The position numbers and the translations under genes are program-made. Shown here piece after piece: positions 34,566 through 43,551 of a stretch of DNA of 64,000 nt. Each line of letters begins with the position of its first letter. Position 1 is the first letter of the stretch. This stretch comes from Melieria omissa. Taxonomy: Eukaryota; Arthropoda; Insecta; Diptera; Ulidiidae. The notes beneath the pieces are model-generated. The model did no database searches, was not told the origin of the DNA, and was given only the letters and a program-made list of their open reading frames with translations. Location: positions 106,277,486 to 106,341,485 of the forward strand of contig OZ020269.1 of the NCBI GenBank assembly GCA_963971225.1, in the 5' to 3' direction.

Positions 34566-34575
34566 CATATAAAGG
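34566..34575 (+). promoter_or_regulatory. TATA-like box at the LTR edge
   Basis: GCATATAAAGG occurs within the first 25 bp of the LTR. If it is the promoter, transcription would start near 34595 and the U3 part would be only about 40 bp. No initiator could be confirmed. Confidence 0.4.
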
Positions 34576-34635
34576 CTTGGGCTGCGCAGCTACAAACAGG
34601 GCCGCGTATTAATGCGACGCACTGCAGTAAATACT

Positions 34636-34706
34636 AGCGCTAATCAGCCCAGCGCTAATCAGCCCAGCGCTAATCAGCCCAGCGCTAATCAGCCCAGCGC
34701 TAATCA
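34636..34706 (+). repeat. 15-bp direct repeat, 4.7 copies, in 5' LTR
   Basis: AGCGCTAATCAGCCC is repeated exactly four times and then partly a fifth (AGCGCTAATCA). The same block is in the 3' LTR at 43634-43704. It could bind a host factor. Copy number is equal in both LTRs. Confidence 0.95.
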
Positions 34707-36340
34707 AGCTAGACTTGTGCAGCAGGGAACAAGCAAGCGCTAGCTGTGTTTGTACGCACACTCGGCAGCCAACATGGTTGTTGTTGTTGGTGTGCTGAGC
34801 CATTCACGCAAGCGAAGGTGAGCGCAGAACTTTCGCGCTGCACTTGCGCTTCTCTTTCGCTGTACGTTTGTACTGCGCTAGCGCGGCGCTCTTGAATCGC
34901 ATCTGCGTATCCAGCAGATAGTGGGGTGTGGCGGTGGTAGTGCACTTCGGCTGCACTGCACTTTATGACCTTGCGTAAAGTGTTGGTGGGATGCATTTCG
35001 GCTGTCGGCACTTGCATTCCAGGCAGGGTGTTGTTGTGTCGTGCAGCTGGGTAAGTCTTTGCTGCTCTGGCTGCTGCATTCCACCAACCACGTAAAGATC
35101 ACCCCATTGCACCATATTTTGCCGCATTTCTGCAAAGAAGTGGGGTGATCTGCTGGAAGTCGGGTGATCAGGCGATTATGCGCTGTTGCTGCCAAATTTG
35201 CTTTATAAGCGGCCGCAGCGGTATGATCGAGGATGAGTTGCGGAGGAGTAGTTGCTGATAGCCGATGAGGAGTGGGAGATCGTAAGGTCGAGGCGCGTAG
35301 AGTGGTGGTCAACAAATTGACCGGTGCCGTGTCGTTTGTGGCTTTCGAAATTGGCCTTTGGAATTTCGCGAGGCCCAATAGTGGTTCAAGACAGTGGTGC
35401 AGCCGAAAATTAAATTGCTGAAGTGCGTGGACAAGTGGCTAAAACAATGGCCTAGTTGGGAGCCAACAAGTCTTAAGTGCCAATGGCGTGAAAACATTTT
35501 GGTTATGCTAAAAACTCGCCAGACAAAGTTGTTTGAAAGCCAATGTGATTTTAAAACCTAAATTCAAAAAAATGCGTGTGATAAAAACTACTTCGAACTT
35601 GCCACCCAAACATTCGTACGCCAAATAGACAAATTTTAAATTAGCCCAAGAGCAAAAGGAAAAAAAAAAAACTCCTTAAACTTATGCCAAACTATGAAAC
35701 TATTCAAAAGAAAAAAAAAAAAAAAAATGTAATAGTTTAAACAAAATCTAGTAAACATTGTGCTAGCTAAAACTGAATAAAACTACTAATTGTGAGTGAA
35801 AAGTCGACGAAAGGTCCTGAAGATCTAATACTGCTGCGGTCCCGGGAATGCTGACGAAAAGGCCGAAGCGAGTTAGTCATCGTTGGAGTCCGGAGAAGCT
35901 GCCCTAATGCTACCAGGATCTTCGATGAGTGCTAAGTGTTGCTGAAATTCCCCCCCCCCCCTTAATAAAACTAATAAAGATATGTTTAAATAAATATGTG
36001 CGACATATTTCTTATTTTTTTTCTAAAATTTTGTTTAAAATTAAATTTGCTAATCTCTAACCTATCCAAAAGTTGAGTAAAAGTTATTAATAATATTATT
36101 AATTAATTATATTAATATTAAAATTTTGATATTAAATCTGGACTCTCTATTTATAAAAAGAAAAAAAAAATATATATATATGAAAATAGGATTATTATTA
36201 CTAAAATAGTATTTTTTTTTCATATAAATTTTATTATTAAAACTTGAACTTCCAAGCCTGTACACCAGTGGGAAAAACCTTAATACTTAAGTTAATAATT
36301 TTTAGGTTAAATTTTGATTATCTACTGGGAACATAAGAAG

Positions 36341-36371
<31 letters not shown>

Positions 36372-37739
36372 TTTTGCAAAAGAGAAAAAAAAAGGGAGGG
36401 AGAAAATAATGTTTTTTTTTAAAGCGAATTAAAAGAAAGGGAAATCGATAAAGGTGGGAAAAAACTAAATAAATAAATACATATAAAATAAATGAATTTA
36501 GTTATATCAGGGAAAACGCACGCACACCTTAATAAACCTTTCTTCCCGTAAAAATTAATATAGCAACATGTTCCTGAAAACGCGCATCATGTCGCTGGGC
36601 CCAACGCATCGATGGAGCGAGAAAAGCCGTGAGTGAACACTTGAAATTTTAAATATATTTTAATATAGGTTTTAGTGCGTTATTTAAAAGAAAAAAAAAA
36701 AAAAAAAAGAAAAATCGTTTCTTTGTTTGATTTTTAAAGTATTTAGTTTTTTCCTTTCGCTGAAATTTTGGTAAAAAAAAAAAAAAAAAAAAAAAATTTT
36801 TTTTCCTCTCATAAAAATTATTTGGTTATGTTTTGATTATATAACTAGTCACCTTTGAATTTAAGGTGTTTAAAACGAGAAGAAAGAAAAAAAAAAAAAA
36901 AGAAAAAAAAAGAAAGAGAAAAAGGTTATTTTCTAAACAATTTTTTTATTCTAAGATTTGTTGCTAAACATTTTTTTTAAATTTAACAACTAAAAAGTAT
37001 GCCCAAAATTACATATATTATTTGTAAAAAAAAAAATATATATATATAGCTGGGAAATTAGTTTAAGAACCTTGGATTTTGTATTAGGTTAAGATTATTA
37101 AATAAAAGTTGTTATAATGATTGTTTAAGCTAAAGAAAACGTTTGGTCTAATTATGAAATGGGGTAAGGAGGGTTGATTTTTCCGATTGGGTTCCAAATT
37201 TCACCTTAGGAAACAAAAGGTAGGGCGGGTAAAGAGCATCCCGTTCCAGAGGCGATGCTGTGGAATTGAAACAACAGCAGCAATGGTACTTGCTGCCGTG
37301 TCCGTCCGTAATGTCAGGAGGTAAAGCGTGTGTACAAAAATAATTGTATGTTAGTGTAAGCGTGTAGGTATAGGCAGTTCTGTTTTCCTGGGTACAAGAA
37401 ACCTATGCTGACCGGTAGTAGGCGGCTAGGTCGTCGTTGCGATGATTGCTGGTTTAGCTCAAAGGGGTTGCAGGTGAGGCGGTATGGCTGCTGAGCGGGT
37501 TTGTTGTAGGTGAACCCACGCCAGCTGAAGCTACGGGATACTCCAAGCAAGGTACACGCGTACAACAAGACCCACTGGCCCCGTAGTCATACTCGCGCTC
37601 ACCGACCGAGTGTAGAGAGCCGGCAGATAAGCAAGAAGAGGACGACTAGTGGTGACCTGCCGCAAGGACTGTGGAGGTGCAGCGGCGGCAGAAGCAAAAG
37701 GCCAGAAATCCAACAGCTATACCTACCGATCTAAATTCG

Positions 37740-37757
37740 TGGCGCTCAGCGTGAGGC
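37740..37757 (+). repeat. Primer-site-like copy (a) inside 5' LTR
   Basis: TGGCGCTCAGCGTGAGGC differs from the functional primer site at three of 18 positions. It lies inside the LTR, 126 bp before the LTR end. Confidence 0.8.
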
Positions 37758-37795
37758 ATGCCACATGTCGGTACATACAAACACCTACTAGGAAA

Positions 37796-37813
37796 TGGCG
37801 CCCAACGTGAGGC
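37796..37813 (+). repeat. Primer-site-like copy (b) inside 5' LTR
   Basis: TGGCGCCCAACGTGAGGC differs from the functional primer site at one of 18 positions, and the next bases (cgctacg) also match those after the real site. It lies 53 bp before the LTR end. Confidence 0.9.
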
Positions 37814-37870
37814 CGCTACGAACGTGGGCCATGCCGTATGATCGACCGCACGCATACACATAACAGAAAA

Positions 37871-37888
37871 TGGCGCCCAACGTGGGGC
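37871..37888 (+). promoter_or_regulatory. Primer-binding site, tRNA-Lys type
   Basis: TGGCGCCCAACGTGGGGC begins five bases after the LTR and is complementary over 18 nt to the 3' end of fly tRNA-Lys(CUU) including CCA, as remembered from that tRNA. It primes minus-strand DNA synthesis. Confidence 0.9.
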
Positions 37889-38666
37889 CGCTACGTAAGT
37901 GGGGCCGAATTTTACCAAAGGGTAATTGTCCGTCGGTCCGTTTGGCTTTTTGAAGCATTGCGTTTGTTAGGCATGATTGGATTTTTGATGTTTTGGTTGA
38001 ATACTATAACTTCTTACCACTGCCTACGAACGTTGAATCGCTTCGAAAAGATTTTTTTTTTGCAATCGGATGTTTTCTTTATTAGCTTCATGCTTTGGAT
38101 TCTTAGCACAGCTTCAACTAAATGTTGGTTGAGCTAACCGGCACGAATGCTGAGGGGAAAACCGATATGCTTGAGGATATATGGTTTTCTTCATTTTTAT
38201 AAAATGTTTTTGAATTCTCGTTTTCGCGATAGCTTTGCAGTGCGGATTTTTTTTAAGCCCGTGGTAGTAGCTTATAACCTCATTGCAAATGCATTTGATC
38301 GTTGAAGCGAGCTGCTAGTTGTTTCATTTTCCTCCGGAAAATCTCCTTACACCCTTCATACAGACCAAACTAGAAAGTTATATCGTTTGATTGATTTTTT
38401 TGTGGTGATTTTTTTTGCGATTGATGATTTTGTTTTGATGGCTTATCTTTATATTTACCGTTATCTTTATCTTTATCTTGTTGGTACATTTTGAGAGTTT
38501 GTTGGTACAAAAATTATATCTTTAAATTTATTTCGTTTGCGGTTTGATTTTTTTTTGTTTTGGTCTTGCGAATTTTTGGCTGGTGCTATAATTTTTTTGT
38601 TTGATGAATTTTTGGATTTGAAGTTTTTATTTTTTTTGTTGGCACAACACAGTTGTTTGAATAAAG
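37889..38666 (+). other. Untranslated leader of the retrotransposon
   Basis: About 780 bp between primer site and gag, T-rich in its second half. It would carry packaging and dimerisation signals, but none is recognisable. No conserved short frame was seen. Confidence 0.7.
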
Positions 38667-40217
38667 ATGTCGCTGAGACACAGTACTGACAATTTGACTA
38701 TGCAATCGGTTTGCACATTATGCCGTGCGATTTTTATTGAAGGCAGTGATGTATTACGGACGGCGTGTAGCCATACTTTCCACAGATCGTGTCTCTTAAA
38801 CTACTTGAAGCGTAATTCGTCATGTCCACAATGTCGAGCTGCGTGTAGCAGTCGAGAATTTGTGAAAGCTTCAGCCAAGTATACTGGTATGCAAACGCGA
38901 TCGCAAGCAAATCCGTCAGAGGAAGCGGAAGACCCTCGTCCATCCACATCGCAAGCAGCAGCAGCAGCAGCGCAGATGTCTGGCACGCCAACTCGATCCA
39001 GTAATGCGGTTGCCGATGCAGCAGCCAATGGGGCAAGTGACCTTTCAGACGAAAGCCGAATCAGAAGTGTGGTGGGAGCTATTGTGTCAGCTAGGCAAGC
39101 CACAATTCTGGATGGTTTGGAATCACGAGTGACACAGCTGATTGAAGGAAAGCTAGAGGCTAGCTTGAGTAACGTGTTGAGCAGGTTGAATTTGCAAGGT
39201 GCACAACGTGGGAACAACCAATTTTCAGCTCACAACTCAACACCAACATTTCCGCAAGAGTTGCCGTATGCACACAACAACAACAACAACCGTGATGGTC
39301 AGGTTCCGGTTCCGTTTCGCGTCAGTGACGGATCGACCGTCACCAATTCAGGCAGAATTGCGCATCTTATCTCGAGTTGGGATATCAAGTTTGATGGTGG
39401 TCCTAAATTGTCAGTAGATAATTTTATCTTTAGGATTGAATTGCAGGTTATAGATACCCTAGGTGGGGATTTTAGTTTATTGTGCGAGCACGTACAAAGT
39501 TTGTTTGTTAACGAGGCCAAGGATTGGTATTGGAGATACCGGCGTTCAGTAGACAGGATCGAATGGTCGTCGTTATGTCAAGCTCTGCGTACTCATTTTG
39601 GGGAGCACAAGACAGATACAGATATCAAAGAGGCCATGCGCAGCCGACGCCAAGGCGCCGCTGAATCATTCGATGAGTATCGAAACGCAGTTTTGCGAAT
39701 ATCTGAAAACCTTAATTCACCGATATCTGAATCTGAACTTGTGGAAATTTTGCAAAGAGGCTTACGACCGCGTATTCGACAGCAGTTGCTGTACGTCAAC
39801 ATTAACTCAATGGCCGAGTTGCGTCGACTTTGTCTAAAAGGCGAAAGTCTGCAAAACGAAATTGCAAAGGCGAGCGTTGCACATTCTTTACCAAATCCGC
39901 GAGGTAATTTTCCGCGTCGCCAAGTAAACGAAGTTGATCTTGGTAACGAATTAGATATAGCAGATTTAGATGACAATGAAGTCAAAATGGAGGTAGAAGA
40001 AGTAACTAGACGTAGTATTTTAAAATTAGTTTGTTGGAATTGCCGTAAGGACGGTCACAGATATTTTGATTGTTTAGAAGCTCGTTCGATATTTTGTTAT
40101 GGATGTGGTGCGGTAGGCGAATACAAGCCAAATTGTAAGAAATGTAATCCGGGAAACGTGAAAGCGAGCGAGGATCGGTATGCGAGTCCTCGCTACGACG
40201 TAAATCAACGGAAATAA
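38667..40217 (+). CDS. gag: Gag polyprotein with N-terminal RING-H2 finger
   Basis: This 516-residue structural protein should form the virus-like particle and package element RNA. Unusually, it begins with a RING-H2 pattern: C16-x2-C19-x14-C34-x-H36-x2-H39-x2-C42-x10-C53-x2-C56, the signature of E3 ubiquitin ligases. A Ser/Ala-rich linker follows (about 75-130), then a helical segment (130-175), a retrotransposon capsid-like region (about 230-400 with W-x-F-D-G-G, the A-K-D-W-Y-W-R-Y block and S-F-D-E-Y) and a basic nucleocapsid end. The first zinc knuckle is intact (C456-x2-C459-x4-H464-x4-C469). In the second, the histidine is Glu485 between C480 and C490. The ATG is the first in frame after the leader. 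Translation ends 12 bases before the pol ATG, with a -1 frameshift signal at codons 496-497. Function as a ubiquitin ligase is inferred from pattern only. Confidence 0.93.
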   Translation: MSLRHSTDNLTMQSVCTLCRAIFIEGSDVLRTACSHTFHRSCLLNYLKRNSSCPQCRAACSSREFVKASAKYTGMQTRSQANPSEEAEDPRPSTSQAAAAAAQMSGTPTRSSNAVADAAANGASDLSDESRIRSVVGAIVSARQATILDGLESRVTQLIEGKLEASLSNVLSRLNLQGAQRGNNQFSAHNSTPTFPQELPYAHNNNNNRDGQVPVPFRVSDGSTVTNSGRIAHLISSWDIKFDGGPKLSVDNFIFRIELQVIDTLGGDFSLLCEHVQSLFVNEAKDWYWRYRRSVDRIEWSSLCQALRTHFGEHKTDTDIKEAMRSRRQGAAESFDEYRNAVLRISENLNSPISESELVEILQRGLRPRIRQQLLYVNINSMAELRRLCLKGESLQNEIAKASVAHSLPNPRGNFPRRQVNEVDLGNELDIADLDDNEVKMEVEEVTRRSILKLVCWNCRKDGHRYFDCLEARSIFCYGCGAVGEYKPNCKKCNPGNVKASEDRYASPRYDVNQRK

Positions 40218-40229
40218 ATGTATCGCATA
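40151..40229 (+). promoter_or_regulatory. -1 ribosomal frameshift site with H-type pseudoknot
   Basis: The slippery heptamer G-GGA-AAC (40151-40157) is in the gag frame as required. The pol frame is open from 40148. After a 9-nt spacer comes stem 1 (40167-40174 with 40187-40194, 8 perfect pairs). Loop bases 40179-40185 are perfectly complementary to 40223-40229 (7 pairs), giving an H-type pseudoknot. The 3' strand of stem 2 reaches the pol ATG. GGGAAAC is the known gag-pro slip site of some retroviruses (for example Mason-Pfizer monkey virus). Confidence 0.85.
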
Positions 40230-43200
40230 TGCCACCTGCTCACGAGGATCCAATAGAAACTAAGCTAGATGAATGTAAGCGTAATGAAATTATTTCTTAT
40301 GAAGATAGGTTAAAAAAATATGAAGCTATACGAAATCGAATTTTTAACAGTGAATCAGTAGTAGAGACAGCAATCCCGCGAAGAACATCAACGCGTATGC
40401 GTAAATTTTGGCAGAAGGTGAAGCAACAACGAAGGCATGTTGCCAAGATATGTGCGATTGAGCATAAGCCATTCGATTCGCGTCCATATGTCAAAATCAA
40501 GCTTTTTGACAAACCACACCTTGGTTTGCTTGACAGTGGCGCGCAAGTTTCATGCATGGGTGGTCCGTTAGCAAAAGAATTTTGCGAAAGAAAGGAATTC
40601 AGGCAGCACAAAACAACAGTAAAAACTGCTGATGGCAGGAAACAAGTAGTTTTTGGAATTTTCCCAATTGAAATCCAATTTAAGGCGCAGAAAGCACTTA
40701 TTAATTTTTATGTAGTACCAAATTTATCGCAAGAACTTATCTTAGGCGTAGATTTTTGGAGAGCGTTTCAGATTGCGCCAGATATCATAGCTCAAATTGA
40801 TATCTGCGCAAACGATAAGAAGGCAGAGGAGAATTTGATTGTTTTGACAGATCAGCAGAAGAGAAGTTTGGAGACAGTAAAGAAGTCATTTCCATCATGC
40901 GAAGTTGAGGGGTTAGGAAAAACAACCCTCATGGAACACATAATCGAAGTTGAGCCGAATGTCCGTCCGATTAAGCAGAGATATTTTCCGATTTCTCCGG
41001 CAATTGAGAAGGTAGTGCACAAGGAGATCGATGAAATGTTGAGCCTTGGAGTAATAGAAGAGTCCCCTAATAGTCCGTGGTCCAGTCCTGTCGTGTTAGT
41101 CCGCAAGGGAGAAAAAGTCCGTCTGTGTCTAGATTCGCGAAAAGTCAATGCAGTCACAATCAAGGACGCATATCCGCTACCGCATATTGAAGGTATTTTG
41201 AGCAGATTGCCAAAAGCCAAATTCATATCTTCGCTCGACCTTCGTCGTGCATTTTGGCAAATTCCGCTAGCTGAATCGTCCCGCGATTACACTTGTTTTA
41301 CGGTGCCTAATCGGCCTTTATATCGTTATTGCGTTATGCCTTTTGGCTTGTGCAATGCGCCACAAGCATTGTGTCGTTTGATGGATCGAGTAATCCCTCC
41401 TCAACTGAAAGACCAAGTTTTCGTGTATTTAGATGATCTCCTAATTGTGTCTGAAACCTTCGCTGATCATCTGTCTGTTCTCGCTGAAGTAGCGCACCAC
41501 TTAAGAAAAGCCGGCTTGACGATTAATGTTGACAAAAGCAAGTTCTGCATAAAGGAGGTAAAATATCTGGGCTACATTGTAGGTGACGGTACACTTCGTA
41601 CTGACCCGGAGAAAGTGTCAGCCATACACGATTATCCGCCACCAACTACAGTGAAAAGCTTGCGTCGATTTTTAGGTATGACTGGCTGGTACCGTCGTTT
41701 CATTGATAATTACGCAGCCATAACAACTCCGCTTACCAATCTTTTAAAGAAAGGTAAAGGATTCGATTGGTCAACAGAAGCTCAGAACGCGTTTGATGTT
41801 TTGAAAGAAAAACTAACGTCCGCGCCAGTGTTAGCCAATCCGGACTACAACAAGCCATTCATCATACAATGCGACGCTAGTACACTAGGGTTAGGAGCAG
41901 TTTTAGCTCAGAAAACTGCTGAGGGAGTCGAAGTACCGATTGCGTATTTCTCGCGCAAACTGAACAAAGCGCAGAGTAACTATAGCGTTACGGAGCTAGA
42001 ATGTCTTGCGGCATTGTTGAGCTTGAAGAAATTCCGAGCGTACGTAGAAGGCCAGGAATTCACTATTGTGACGGACCATGCAAGTTTGCAGTGGCTCATG
42101 CGACAGCCGGATTTGTCTGGTAGACTCGCACGCTGGTCTTTGAAGCTTCAGGGCTTTAAATTTAAAATTGAGCACCGACGTGGCTCCCAAAATGTTGTGC
42201 CTGATTGCTTGTCGCGACAAGAATTTGAAAATAACGCATGCGAAATTGAAGCTCTACCCATTGTCGACTTGGAATCTCCAGCTTTTGAGTCTGCGAATTA
42301 CCTTGATTTGAAGCAGCGAATTTCTGAAAACGAAGCACGATTGCCTGATCTGCGTATTGTTGGCAAACACGTTTACAAACGCAACGAATTCGCAGATGGT
42401 AACCCTGAACGGGAAGTATCAAATTGGAAGCTGTGGCTACCAAAAGAATTAATTGCAGAAGCAATTAGTAGTGCTCATTGTCCTCCAAATAAATGTCACG
42501 GTGGTATAGGCAAAACACTAGAGCACTTGCGGAAAAATTTGTTTTGGCCGAATATGGTTGCCGACGTCAAGGACTTTATTGGCAAATGTACAGTTTGTGG
42601 GCAGAGCAAAGCTCCAAACCGAATTCTACGTCCGCCAATGTCTGGTCAATACAGTACGCAACGTCCTTTTCAAAAATTATATATTGATTTGTTAGGTCCT
42701 TATCCGCGTTCGAAACAAGGCAATGTGGCTATACTTATTGTCCTCGATCATTTGACAAAATTTCCGCTGTTGAAAGCCATTAGGAAAGCCAACTCCAATG
42801 TCATTTGCGATTTTCTGCGCGAAAATGTCTTCAGTGTATTCGGGACGCCCGAAATAATTCTAACCGACAATGGTAAACAATTCAAGTCTACACATTTCAA
42901 CGGATTCTTAAAAGAGCGAGGCGTACGGCACATGTTCACTGCGCTGTATAGTCCCCAAGCGAACGCTAGCGAGCGTGTTAATAGATCCATTCTGGTAGGC
43001 ATCCGGTCATATATTGGCAAAGACCAAACGACTTGGGACCGCAATTTGGCTAATATAGCAGAAGCATTGCGCAGCGCTTATCACCAAACTATCGGCTGCT
43101 CGCCATACTTTGCGTTGACGGGTCAACAAATGTTGTCGCACGGACGCGACTATGAGTTGGTGCGAAAGCTGCAATCATTTGAAGATACGGTGATAGAAAG

Positions 43201-43504
43201 GCAGGACAAAATCAAGCTAATACGCGAAGCCTTAAGCGCCAATATTGCTAAAGCGTATGAGACCTCTGCAAATCGTTACAACTTACGTAGTTCGACGAAA
43301 CAGTTCGAGATAGGCGACACAGTATTTAGGCGTAATTTTGTTCTTAGCGATGCAAGCAAACGATTTTGTGCTAAATTTGCTCCCAAAATTTTAAAGGCAA
43401 AAGTTATAGGCAAGAAGGGTAACAATATGTACGAGCTGGAAGATGAAGAAACTGGGAAGCGAGAGATTTACCATAGGAAGGACATACAGGAAAGGAAAAT
43501 TTAA
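40229..43504 (+). CDS. pol: Pol polyprotein: protease, RT, RNase H, integrase
   Basis: The 1091-residue polyprotein is counted from the first ATG, but it is probably made as a Gag-Pol fusion through the -1 shift, since its frame runs back 80 nt into gag. Domains in order are an aspartic protease (D102-S-G-A, with I-L-G at 171-173), reverse transcriptase (about 260-430, Y400-L-D-D catalytic box, V-M-P-F-G-L-C-N-A-P upstream of it), RNase H (D549, E589, D616 and C-D-A-S / T-E-L-E / T-D-H-A motifs) and integrase. The integrase has a zinc-binding H750-x6-H757...C787-x2-C790 and a catalytic D820, D880, E915 triad (P-Q-A-N-A-S-E-R-V-N around the Glu). All active-site residues are present and there is no internal stop, so it looks functional. 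Domain order RT-RNase H-integrase marks it as Ty3/gypsy type. No chromodomain is seen at the C-terminus. Confidence 0.96.
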   Translation: MPPAHEDPIETKLDECKRNEIISYEDRLKKYEAIRNRIFNSESVVETAIPRRTSTRMRKFWQKVKQQRRHVAKICAIEHKPFDSRPYVKIKLFDKPHLGLLDSGAQVSCMGGPLAKEFCERKEFRQHKTTVKTADGRKQVVFGIFPIEIQFKAQKALINFYVVPNLSQELILGVDFWRAFQIAPDIIAQIDICANDKKAEENLIVLTDQQKRSLETVKKSFPSCEVEGLGKTTLMEHIIEVEPNVRPIKQRYFPISPAIEKVVHKEIDEMLSLGVIEESPNSPWSSPVVLVRKGEKVRLCLDSRKVNAVTIKDAYPLPHIEGILSRLPKAKFISSLDLRRAFWQIPLAESSRDYTCFTVPNRPLYRYCVMPFGLCNAPQALCRLMDRVIPPQLKDQVFVYLDDLLIVSETFADHLSVLAEVAHHLRKAGLTINVDKSKFCIKEVKYLGYIVGDGTLRTDPEKVSAIHDYPPPTTVKSLRRFLGMTGWYRRFIDNYAAITTPLTNLLKKGKGFDWSTEAQNAFDVLKEKLTSAPVLANPDYNKPFIIQCDASTLGLGAVLAQKTAEGVEVPIAYFSRKLNKAQSNYSVTELECLAALLSLKKFRAYVEGQEFTIVTDHASLQWLMRQPDLSGRLARWSLKLQGFKFKIEHRRGSQNVVPDCLSRQEFENNACEIEALPIVDLESPAFESANYLDLKQRISENEARLPDLRIVGKHVYKRNEFADGNPEREVSNWKLWLPKELIAEAISSAHCPPNKCHGGIGKTLEHLRKNLFWPNMVADVKDFIGKCTVCGQSKAPNRILRPPMSGQYSTQRPFQKLYIDLLGPYPRSKQGNVAILIVLDHLTKFPLLKAIRKANSNVICDFLRENVFSVFGTPEIILTDNGKQFKSTHFNGFLKERGVRHMFTALYSPQANASERVNRSILVGIRSYIGKDQTTWDRNLANIAEALRSAYHQTIGCSPYFALTGQQMLSHGRDYELVRKLQSFEDTVIERQDKIKLIREALSANIAKAYETSANRYNLRSSTKQFEIGDTVFRRNFVLSDASKRFCAKFAPKILKAKVIGKKGNNMYELEDEETGKREIYHRKDIQERKI

Positions 43505-43551
43505 TTCGCATCCCTTTTCCAAAACTTGCAGCTGTGCCGCAATTTTTGTGT

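Larger units (their letters stand above)
34554..37865 (+). repeat. 5' long terminal repeat (3312 bp)
   Basis: It starts TGTACTGGGC and ends CATAACA. A TATAAAG lies only about 15 bp inside the left end. Five copies of a 15-bp repeat follow, then long AT-rich DNA with A-, T- and C-homopolymers and several AATAAA signals (for example in 35777 and 35963 regions). The last 130 bp hold two primer-site-like sequences. Open frames inside it occur identically in the other LTR and have no recognised domain. It is unusually long for a gypsy-type LTR. Confidence 0.97.

Noticed and set aside
34609..35497. Several minus-strand frames of 60-166 codons, repeated at 43607-44495
   Set aside because: They lie wholly inside the identical LTRs and show no recognised domain. 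Identity between copies reflects LTR duplication, not selection for protein.
38734..39985. Minus-strand and alternate frames inside gag
   Set aside because: Shadows of the real gag frame, which has clear RING and zinc-knuckle motifs.
43505..43551. Possible env gene after pol
   Set aside because: Only 47 bp separate pol from the LTR, so there is no room for an envelope gene and the element is not an errantivirus-like form.
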